From Chloroflexota bacterium (GTDB lineage Bacteria; Chloroflexota; Limnocylindria; QHBO01): a DNA stretch of 5,729 nt. Location of the stretch: the NCBI GenBank assembly GCA_029865285.1, contig JAOUHE010000109.1, positions 1-5,729 of the forward strand, given 5' to 3'. Position numbers and translations under genes: made by a program. Position 1 is the stretch's first letter, and the number at the start of each line of letters is the position of its first letter. Of the stretch, positions 1 to 4,710 are shown piece by piece. The notes beneath the pieces were generated by a model. It saw nothing but the letters and a program-made list of their open reading frames with translations, had not been told where the DNA came from and made no database searches.

Positions 1-1724
1 ATGATGTGCCCCGTCTCCTCTGCGGCCGGGATGAACTCGGCCGGCAGAATCAGACCCCGCTCCGGGTGGCGCCAGCGGACGAGTGCCTCGAAGCCGACGA
101 TCATGCCGTCGCTCAGCCGCACGGCGGGCTGGTAGTGGACTGTGTACTCGCCGAGATCCAGCGCCCGGCGCATCTCGCCCGCGAGCTCGAGGCGCTCCAC
201 GGCTGCCGCGTGCATCGCTGGGGCGAAGGTTTCGTGGCGGCCCTTCCCCTGGCGCTTGGCCGCGTACATGGCACTGTCGGCGTTGCGCAGGATGTCCGGG
301 GCGGTGTCGCGGCCCGAGAGGGGCCGGGCGATGCCGATGCTTGCGCCGATCACCACCTCGCGCCCCTGGATGCGGATCGGTTTTGTGAGCGCCCCGAGGA
401 TCCGCTCCGCGACGGCGACTGCGGCACCTGCGTCGTCCTCATCCTCGAGGAGGATCGCGAATTCGTCGCCCCCCAGGCGGGCAGCCGTGTCCATCGGGCG
501 GACGCTCGCCAGAACGGCATCCCCGACGGCCACGAGCAGCTCGTCGCCGGCCCCGTGGCCCATCCCGTCGTTGACCGTCTTGAAGTCATCGAGGTCCATG
601 AACAGAACGGCCACGGAATTGGCACGGCGACCCGTCCGTGCCAGGGCGTGCTCAACGCGATCGGCGAACAGGGCGCGATTGGCGAGACCCGTCAGCGGGT
701 CGTGGAATGCCTGGTGCTGGAGCTGTTCCTCCAGCTCCCTGCGGTCCGTGATGTCGATGAGGAACCCGCTCCAGTGCAGGTCGGAGCCATCCTCGTCGCC
801 GGGCACGATGACCGCCTCGTCCCTCACCCAGCGCACCCCGCCGACGCGGTCGGTCATGCGGTACTCGACCCGGCTCCGCTGACCTTGCGGGTTGGCAAAG
901 GACTCGCGCTCTTCGGCGAGAACCCGGTCACGATCATCGGGATGTATCCGGCTCCACCAAAAGCCGGCGTCGGCCGTCCAATCTTCGGCCGGAAAACCCA
1001 GCAGGTCAGCGGCACTCGGGCTCACATACCGCCATGTCCCATCGGGCCCGAAGTCCGCCGTGTAGACCACGGCGGGAACGCTCTCCACGAGATCCCGATA
1101 CCGCTTCGCGCTGACCCGTAGTGCACTCGCCCCCCTTGTTCGGAGCCGGACGTAGATCCATGGGACGGTCCCCACGCCCAGCAGGTACAGGAAGGTGTAG
1201 CCCGTGTCCGTCAGGATCACCGGGTCGGGCACCGTCGCCAGCGGTAGCAGCACGCTGCCGAAGACAACCAGCACCAACGCGGCGCGGAAGCCATGGATCG
1301 AGGTCGTGGCAGCAACGACAAGCGCATAGAGGAGCGGCACCTGGTGCAAGTAGTCGTGTAGCAGCCAGGCCAAGCCGGACAGGACCACTGCGCTGATGCC
1401 CGCGCCGACGATGGCCGTGGCGGAATGGGGATGGAGGAAGAGGAGAGACCAGACGAGGACCCCCGCCGTGACCGTGACGCCCGCCAGGTAGGGGGGCCAG
1501 AGATCGGTCGGCACACCTGCCGCGGCCATCGATGGCACGAAGAACACGACACTCGCTCCGGCGATGGTTCCGACCATTCGCCGGTAGCGGATCTGAGCGG
1601 CATGATCGTCGACAGTCCCATCGGAGAGTAGCTCGTCGGGCACGAAGAAGCTCTCGAGCCGCGTGCTCACGGCTGCGGCAACGAGCGATTTCGCGAATCG
1701 GGACCATCCCGTGGCCCGCGCCAT
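1..1724 (-). CDS. Membrane-anchored PAS-GGDEF-EAL c-di-GMP synthase/phosphodiesterase (C-terminus beyond left edge)
   Basis: Reading down from ATG 1724-1722 the frame stays open to the edge, giving 574 residues. Residues 1-49 are a cytoplasmic leader. About 50-71, 79-97, 102-122, 129-145, 147-165 and 175-194 are six hydrophobic helices forming a sensory or anchoring domain I cannot name. Residues 208-327 are a PAS fold (VYTADF, RIHPDDRDRV, and FLIDITDR leading into the linker). Residues 336-498 are a GGDEF domain opening with FHDPLTGLANR, with FMDLDDFK at 375-382, GGDEF at 418-422 and the product-inhibition site RPMD at 409-412, five residues before it. An EAL domain starts near 511, with YQPAV at 531-535 and FEALVRWRHP at 545-554; it is cut at residue 574, so its other metal ligands cannot be checked. 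Known family roles: GGDEF makes c-di-GMP from GTP and EAL degrades it. The intact GGDEF and I-site predict an active, feedback-inhibited cyclase; EAL activity is undecided. An in-frame stop at 1755-1757 limits upstream extension. The ATG has only a distant Shine-Dalgarno. The signal sensed is unknown. Confidence 0.93.
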   Translation of the reverse strand, partial: MARATGWSRFAKSLVAAAVSTRLESFFVPDELLSDGTVDDHAAQIRYRRMVGTIAGASVVFFVPSMAAAGVPTDLWPPYLAGVTVTAGVLVWSLLFLHPHSATAIVGAGISAVVLSGLAWLLHDYLHQVPLLYALVVAATTSIHGFRAALVLVVFGSVLLPLATVPDPVILTDTGYTFLYLLGVGTVPWIYVRLRTRGASALRVSAKRYRDLVESVPAVVYTADFGPDGTWRYVSPSAADLLGFPAEDWTADAGFWWSRIHPDDRDRVLAEERESFANPQGQRSRVEYRMTDRVGGVRWVRDEAVIVPGDEDGSDLHWSGFLIDITDRRELEEQLQHQAFHDPLTGLANRALFADRVEHALARTGRRANSVAVLFMDLDDFKTVNDGMGHGAGDELLVAVGDAVLASVRPMDTAARLGGDEFAILLEDEDDAGAAVAVAERILGALTKPIRIQGREVVIGASIGIARPLSGRDTAPDILRNADSAMYAAKRQGKGRHETFAPAMHAAAVERLELAGEMRRALDLGEYTVHYQPAVRLSDGMIVGFEALVRWRHPERGLILPAEFIPAAEETGHI

Positions 1725-1744
1725 TCGACCGAGGATCGCTTCTG

Positions 1745-1750
1745 ACCTCC
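1745..1750 (-). promoter_or_regulatory. Shine-Dalgarno GGAGGT upstream of the GGDEF/EAL gene
   Basis: On the minus strand GGAGGT reads 1750 to 1745. It lies 20 bases before the chosen ATG (1724), which is too far for usual spacing. It is 8 bases before an in-frame ATC (1736-1734). There is no ATG, GTG or TTG between them, so either translation starts at the rare ATC and adds four residues, or this site is coincidental. Confidence 0.4.
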
Positions 1751-1904
1751 CGTGCTAGTACCGGGAGTATCCGGTCCAGCGGTCGCCCTCGAAATCCACC
1801 GAAGGTACTCTCAGGGGTACTTGCGCCGACGCACCAACCGAGTGGCGGCGGGGCCGGTGTAGTATCGGTCTCTGACCTGACGTTCTCGTCCGAAGGGTTC
1901 CCGT

Positions 1905-1917
1905 AATCGGACCGATT
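1905..1917. promoter_or_regulatory. Perfect 13-bp dyad AATCGGACCGATT next to the hydrolase ribosome-binding site
   Basis: Two perfect 6-base arms flank a single central A. The dyad ends three bases before AGGAGG (1921-1926). It could be a repressor operator or a weak 5'-UTR element, but a one-base loop cannot form the full RNA hairpin, so a DNA site is the more natural reading. The regulator is unknown. Confidence 0.4.
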
Positions 1918-1920
1918 TCC

Positions 1921-1926
1921 AGGAGG
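1921..1926 (+). promoter_or_regulatory. Ribosome-binding site AGGAGG of the hydrolase gene
   Basis: A full anti-16S match lies 10 bases before ATG 1937-1939 and fixes that start. The next in-frame ATG is residue 21, too far downstream and after conserved N-terminal sequence. Confidence 0.85.
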
Positions 1927-1936
1927 CTGACGACCA

Positions 1937-2785
1937 ATGCCCAGAATCATCCGCGCGGCCCTGCTGCAGGCCGACTGGACCGGCGACAAGGAGTCGATGA
2001 TCGAGAAGCACGAGAAGTACGCGCGCGAGGCTGCCAAGCAGGGTGCCAAGGTGATGTGCTTCCAGGAGCTCTTCTACGGTCCGTACTTCTGCCAGGTGCA
2101 GGATCCGCAGTACTTCTCCTATACCGAGCACATCCCCGACGGCCCCACCACCAAGCGCATGCAGGAGCTGGCGCGCGAGACCGGGATGGTCCTGATCGTA
2201 CCGATGTACGAAGAGGACTCGGACACCGCAGGGATCTACTACAACACCGCCGCGGTGATCGACGCCGATGGCTCGTACCTCGGCAAGTACCGCAAGACCC
2301 ACATCCCGCACGTCAAGGGCTTCTGGGAGAAGTTCTACTTCCGCCCCGGCAATACCGGTTACCCGGTGTTCGACACAGCGGTCGGCAAGGTGGGTGTCTA
2401 CATCTGCTACGACCGCCACTTCCCCGAAGGCGCGCGGGCGCTTGGCCTGAATGGCGCCGAGCTGGTCTTCATCCCGTCGGCCACGTCCCGTGGGTTGAGC
2501 GAGTACCTGTGGCGCGTGGAGCAGGTGTCGCATGCGCTCGCCAACGGCTACTACGTCGGGACGATCAATCGGGTGGGGATCGAACCGCTCGGCGAGGACG
2601 ACTTCTATGGCCAGTCCTACTTCGTGGATCCACGCGGCCAGTTCGTGGGCGACGTGGGGGACGCGTACAAGGAGGAGCTGCTGGTCCGCGACCTCGACAT
2701 GGACAAGATCACCGAGGTTCGGCAGCTGTGGCAGTTTTACCGCGATCGTCGCCCTGACGCGTACGCCGACCTGGTGCGCCCGTAG
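1937..2785 (+). CDS. Nitrilase-superfamily C-N hydrolase, beta-ureidopropionase / N-carbamoyl amino acid amidohydrolase-like
   Basis: A 282-residue soluble enzyme spanning the whole C-N hydrolase fold. The triad is visible: Glu44 in CFQELFYG, Lys120 in KYRKTHIP and Cys157 in YICYDRHFPE. Glu131 (WEKFYF) matches the extra conserved glutamate of carbamoyl-hydrolysing members. The stretch from about 179 to 215 (PSAT, GLSEYLW, IANRVG-type TINRVGIE) resembles animal beta-ureidopropionase as I remember it, while HIP followed by EKFYFRPG also resembles N-carbamoylputrescine amidohydrolase. The family reaction cleaves an N-carbamoyl amine or amino acid to the free amine, CO2 and ammonia; the reductive pyrimidine pathway yields beta-alanine this way. 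Length is normal for bacterial members and shorter than the animal enzymes, which carry an N-terminal extension. The start is set by AGGAGG. It is 267 bases from the next gene, so it may be a separate unit. The fold and catalytic class are secure; the exact substrate is inferred. Confidence 0.92.
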   Translation: MPRIIRAALLQADWTGDKESMIEKHEKYAREAAKQGAKVMCFQELFYGPYFCQVQDPQYFSYTEHIPDGPTTKRMQELARETGMVLIVPMYEEDSDTAGIYYNTAAVIDADGSYLGKYRKTHIPHVKGFWEKFYFRPGNTGYPVFDTAVGKVGVYICYDRHFPEGARALGLNGAELVFIPSATSRGLSEYLWRVEQVSHALANGYYVGTINRVGIEPLGEDDFYGQSYFVDPRGQFVGDVGDAYKEELLVRDLDMDKITEVRQLWQFYRDRRPDAYADLVRP

Positions 2786-2799
2786 GTGTGCAGCCACGC

Positions 2800-2835
2800 G
2801 GGACCGGGCGCGGGCACGGGCACGGGCCTGGGCGC
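2800..2835 (+). repeat. Six tandem GGGNNN hexamers with G-quadruplex potential
   Basis: The units read GGGACC, GGGCGC, GGGCAC, GGGCAC, GGGCCT and GGGCGC. G-triplets recur exactly every six bases with three-base loops, which satisfies the usual G3 N1-7 quadruplex pattern. The tract begins 15 bases after the hydrolase stop codon and ends three bases before the first near-palindrome. The G-rich strand is the RNA-like strand of both flanking genes, so it could fold in transcript or in DNA. It may act as a transcript end or pause, or it may be a simple-sequence expansion without function. Confidence 0.6.
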
Positions 2836-2838
2836 GGC

Positions 2839-3027
2839 ACTACGTGACGTAGTTCAACAGCACCTATGCTCGCATGGAGCAGCCGAATAGCCCGTGAAAT
2901 GCGTCATGGCACTACCTCCCGTGGTGCGGCGACGCGCGACATGCCCCGCACGTGTTGAAGTACCACCTCACGTAGTAACGCGACAGACGTCAAGCGCTCC
3001 ACGTGTCGATGAACCACGTCACGTGGT
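2839..3027. promoter_or_regulatory. Array of four 15-bp near-palindromes (operator-like)
   Basis: Copies lie at 2839-2853 (ACTACGTGACGTAGT), 2911-2925 (ACTACCTCCCGTGGT), 2962-2976 (ACCACCTCACGTAGT) and 3013-3027 (ACCACGTCACGTGGT). The consensus is ACYACSTSMCGTRGT. Copies 1 and 4 are perfect dyads around one central base; copies 2 and 3 are imperfect at position 6 against 10, and copy 3 also at 3 against 13. Centres are 72, 51 and 51 bp apart, close to seven, five and five helical turns, so all would face the same side of DNA. The last copy ends 25 bases before the oxidoreductase ATG. The mismatches in copies 2 and 3 weaken an RNA-hairpin reading and favour dimeric protein binding sites. No regulator gene is present in the window, so the binding protein is unknown. 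Confidence 0.75.
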
Positions 3028-3029
3028 AA
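2949..3029 (+). repeat. Two copies of a 30-bp unit 51 bp apart enclosing near-palindromes 3 and 4
   Basis: Positions 2949-2978 and 3000-3029 match at 25 of 30 bases when aligned by hand. Each starts with CACGTGT, contains a 15-bp near-palindrome and ends with AA; similarity fades quickly afterwards. The block at 2898-2927 shows a weaker version of the same unit. This suggests the array grew by duplication of a roughly 51-bp module, or that the extra CACGTGT is a conserved half-site of the same operator. Confidence 0.65.
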
Positions 3030-3041
3030 GCGGTCGAGGAC

Positions 3042-3046
3042 AAGGA
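3042..3046 (+). promoter_or_regulatory. Ribosome-binding site AAGGA of the oxidoreductase gene
   Basis: AAGGA ends six bases before ATG 3053. A second purine stretch, GAGGA, is at 3036-3040. The spacing supports the chosen start, and residue 2 onward already matches the conserved family N-terminus (DFGFTLKPE). Confidence 0.7.
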
Positions 3047-3052
3047 ATCTAG

Positions 3053-4045
3053 ATGGACTTCGGTTTCACCCTCAAGCCAGAGAACGACCTCGGACGGACC
3101 GTGGACCTGACGCGCCGTGCGGAGGCCAACGGCTTCACCTACGGGTGGCTCTTCGACAGCCACGTCCTGTGGCGCGAGCCGTATGTGCTGCTGACGCTGA
3201 TGGCCCAGGCGACCACGAACATGCGCCTTGGCACCTGCGTCACGAATCCCGCCACCCGCGAGCCGAGCGTCACCGCCTCCTCGCTCGCGGTCCTCGACGA
3301 ACTCAGCGGCGGACGGATGGACCTGGGGATCGGTCGCGGCGACAGCGCGCGCAGGGTCCTGGGGAAGCCGCCGACGAGCATGAAGACGCTCGAGGAGGCG
3401 ATCGGCGTCATCCGCGACCTGGTCGAGGGCCGCACCGTCAACTTCGAGGGCACCGACCTGGTCTTGCCCTGGACCGGCAAGTGGAGGCTCCCCGTCTGGG
3501 TCGCCGGCTATGGACCGATGGCGCTGGCCATGACCGGCCGCCTCGCCGATGGGCTGATGCTCCAGCTGGCCGATCCCGACCTTGTGCGCTTCTTCGTTTC
3601 GCAGCTCCGCGAGGCCGAGGCAGCCGCCGGTCGTGCCCCCGGCAGCGTCCGCGTGCAGGCGGCAGCGCCCGCGCACGTGGGTCCGCGCGAGATCGGTCGG
3701 GAGCGAACCCGCTGGTTCCCCGCACTCGTCAGTAACCACGTGGTGGACCTGGTGAACAGGTACCCGCCGGAGCAGCTGCCCGAGGCGCTGACCGGGTACG
3801 TCACCAACCGCACCGGGTACGACTACCTCCATCACGCGGTGGTCGGGTCGAGCAACTCCGCGTTTGTCGGCGACGAGGTGATCGACCGCTTCTGCATCCT
3901 CGGCGAGCCGGACGAGCACATCGCCAAACTCCACGAGCTCGCCGACGCGGGCGTGGACCAGTTCAACTTCTACCTGATGAACGGCGACGAGGAAGACCAG
4001 CTGGACCGATACGGCCGCGACATCATCCCCGCCATCAACCGATAG
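3053..4045 (+). CDS. Luciferase-like (LLM) F420-dependent oxidoreductase, TIGR03842-like
   Basis: 330 residues, full length for the family. The N-terminus DFGFTLKPEND, the block YGWLFDSHVLWREPY (30-44), CVTNPATREPSVTAS (62-76), the glycine-rich GGRMDLGIGRGDSARRVLG (86-104) and WVAGYGPMALAM (149-160) match what I recall of the TIGR03842 (CPS_4043) family of predicted coenzyme F420-dependent oxidoreductases, a relative of methylenetetrahydromethanopterin reductase. The fold is a TIM barrel in the cytoplasm. Use of F420 rather than FMN is a family-based inference, and the substrate is unknown. Members are often found near pyrimidine or hydantoin catabolism genes, which fits the hydrolase upstream and aminotransferase downstream. 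It heads a compact run: the next ORF starts six bases after its stop. The four-dyad array lies immediately upstream and probably controls it. Alternative: a flavin monooxygenase acting on an N-heterocycle, as RutA does. Confidence 0.9.
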   Translation: MDFGFTLKPENDLGRTVDLTRRAEANGFTYGWLFDSHVLWREPYVLLTLMAQATTNMRLGTCVTNPATREPSVTASSLAVLDELSGGRMDLGIGRGDSARRVLGKPPTSMKTLEEAIGVIRDLVEGRTVNFEGTDLVLPWTGKWRLPVWVAGYGPMALAMTGRLADGLMLQLADPDLVRFFVSQLREAEAAAGRAPGSVRVQAAAPAHVGPREIGRERTRWFPALVSNHVVDLVNRYPPEQLPEALTGYVTNRTGYDYLHHAVVGSSNSAFVGDEVIDRFCILGEPDEHIAKLHELADAGVDQFNFYLMNGDEEDQLDRYGRDIIPAINR

Positions 4046-4051
4046 GCGCGC

Positions 4052-4204
4052 GTGCCGCTGAGATTCGCCATCGGGGTGCGGGCGGTGATCGTCGCTGTGC
4101 TCGGAGTCCTGTACTTCAGCAGTGGCGATTCATTCTTCCTGGCCCTGGCCGCAATCGCGGTGATCGGTGGGGCGTGGACGGCATACAGAGCGATGCGGAG
4201 TTGA
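4052..4204 (+). CDS. Small predicted two-helix membrane protein, 50 residues
   Basis: A GTG-started frame of 50 codons fills most of the gap between the oxidoreductase stop (4043-4045) and the next gene (ATG 4210). Residues about 6-22 (AIGVRAVIVAVLGVLYF) and 27-46 (rich in Phe, Leu, Ala, Ile) are hydrophobic. They are joined by a short polar turn, SSGD, with an Arg-containing N-terminus and a basic tail (YRAMRS), so it looks like a helical hairpin. Spacing of six bases before and five bases after fits an operon gene. The ribosome-binding site is weak and the start is GTG. I recognise no family. It could be a real membrane protein or a chance open frame in GC-rich DNA, but the hydrophobic pattern with charged ends favours a real one. 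Confidence 0.5.
   Translation: MPLRFAIGVRAVIVAVLGVLYFSSGDSFFLALAAIAVIGGAWTAYRAMRS
4197..4200 (+). promoter_or_regulatory. Ribosome-binding site GGAG deciding the peroxiredoxin-like start
   Basis: GGAG lies nine bases before ATG 4210 and sits inside the last codons of the small membrane ORF, so translation of the two may be coupled. It favours ATG 4210 over the in-frame GTG at 4174, which would overlap the small ORF by 31 bases. Confidence 0.5.
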
Positions 4205-4209
4205 TCCCG

Positions 4210-4710
4210 ATGACCCAACGGGCGATCGAGCAGCAGCAATCCGCCGAGGCGCGCTGGCGCGAGGCCTGGCTTGCCGGACCACGGCGAACGCGCTGGGACG
4301 CGGTTCCTTTGCAGGTGGGCGACATCGCACCCGACCTCGAGCTGCCCGATGCCACCGGGGCACCGCGTCGCCTCTCGGATCTGTGGAGCGGCGGCCCGCT
4401 GCATCTCATCTTCCCGCGCCACTTCGGCTGCAGCGCCTACGCGGCCTTTGGCCTGCTTGAGGGGACGGTGCCCCAGATCCTTCACGACTTTGCCTCGAAG
4501 CCGGGCGATGCCGCCACCGGTGACGAGTGGCTGGCGGGCCGCGGCGACTCGGAGCGCGCCCTGGTCGACAACCCGTGGCAGCTCCCCGGCGAGTTCGTCA
4601 TCGCGCCCGGTGGCCGGATCTCGCTGGCCCACCGCGCCCAGTTCTGCGAGGACTTCCCGGCCAGGGGTGTCGTGCTGGGTGGAATCGCTGCAGCAGGAGG
4701 CAACACATGA
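4210..4710 (+). CDS. Peroxiredoxin-like (AhpC/TSA-type, thioredoxin-fold) protein, apparently lacking the middle of the fold
   Basis: 166 residues from ATG 4210; a GTG at 4174 would add 12. The N-terminus fits the redoxin fold: a helical leader, then VGDIAPDLELPDATG (37-51), RRLSDLW (53-59), the strand LHLIFPRHFGC (64-74) and Cys74 in the peroxidatic position. The C-terminal half also fits: DNPWQLPGEFVIAPGGRISLAHRAQFCEDF (120-149), where Pro125 would be the cis-proline before the fourth strand and Cys146 the only other cysteine. What normally lies between, a helix, strand and helix after the active-site cysteine, is missing: FGCS runs directly into YAAFGLLEG (77-85), which in relatives sits much later. 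The frame is intact, so this looks like an in-frame deletion. Enzyme activity is doubtful; it could be a decaying gene or a reduced, repurposed domain. Its stop overlaps the next start (ATGA). Confidence 0.75.
   Translation: MTQRAIEQQQSAEARWREAWLAGPRRTRWDAVPLQVGDIAPDLELPDATGAPRRLSDLWSGGPLHLIFPRHFGCSAYAAFGLLEGTVPQILHDFASKPGDAATGDEWLAGRGDSERALVDNPWQLPGEFVIAPGGRISLAHRAQFCEDFPARGVVLGGIAAAGGNT
4695..4700 (+). promoter_or_regulatory. Ribosome-binding site AGGAGG of the aminotransferase gene
   Basis: AGGAGG ends six bases before ATG 4707, supporting that codon over the second ATG at 4713. It lies inside the end of the peroxiredoxin-like gene. Confidence 0.8.

Larger units (their letters stand above)
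1725..1936. promoter_or_regulatory. Divergent intergenic region with several short dyads
   Basis: These 212 bases separate the leftward c-di-GMP gene from the rightward hydrolase gene and must carry both promoters. I see no convincing sigma-70 pair for either direction. TAGTAT at 1860-1865 is a possible minus-10 on the plus strand, but it lacks a partner minus-35. Short repeats are present: ACCGG N6 CCGGT at 1760-1775; AGTACC at 1757-1762 with two inverted counterparts GGTACT at 1804-1809 and 1816-1821; GGTC TCT GACC at 1867-1877; and AATCGG A CCGATT at 1905-1917. Any of these could be an operator, but individually most are short enough to arise by chance. Confidence 0.45.
2786..3052. other. 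Long intergenic region before the oxidoreductase operon
   Basis: No ORF with credible coding character lies here. From left to right it holds the G-rich hexamer tract (2800-2835), the four-copy near-palindrome array (2839-3027) and the AAGGA ribosome-binding site (3042-3046). I could not find a clear minus-35/minus-10 pair, nor a stem followed by a T-run that would terminate the hydrolase transcript. In such a gene-dense window, 267 non-coding bases full of repeated dyads point to a regulatory role. Confidence 0.6.

Noticed and set aside
6..1121. Long plus-strand open frame (371 codons)
   Set aside because: It lies antisense to the clear PAS-GGDEF-EAL gene. Its translation is low in hydrophobic order and shows no family motif, which is typical of GC-rich shadow frames.
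1837..1865. Sigma-70 promoter with TAGTAT as minus-10 for the hydrolase
   Set aside because: The hexamer 17 bases upstream (ACCGAG) does not resemble a minus-35, so the promoter call is not supported.
1006..2049. Minus-strand open frame of 347 codons
   Set aside because: It crosses the divergent promoter region and covers parts of two real genes in other frames; Arg/Gly/Pro-rich with no recognisable domain.
1811..2797. Minus-strand open frame of 328 codons opposite the hydrolase
   Set aside because: The plus strand encodes a hydrolase with an intact catalytic triad and a strong ribosome-binding site; the antisense frame mirrors its codon pattern.
2839..3027. Minimal CRISPR array
   Set aside because: Repeats are only 15 bp, symmetric and variable, spacers are 57, 36 and 36 bases with partly related sequence, and there are no cas genes. 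Operator sites explain it better.
3735..3744. ACCACGTGGT palindrome inside the oxidoreductase, resembling the array motif
   Set aside because: It lacks the five central bases of the array motif and encodes an ordinary Asn-His-Val-Val stretch, so it is probably coincidental.
2990..3934. Minus-strand open frame of 314 codons opposite the oxidoreductase
   Set aside because: Antisense shadow of a well-conserved family protein; no motif or ribosome-binding site of its own.
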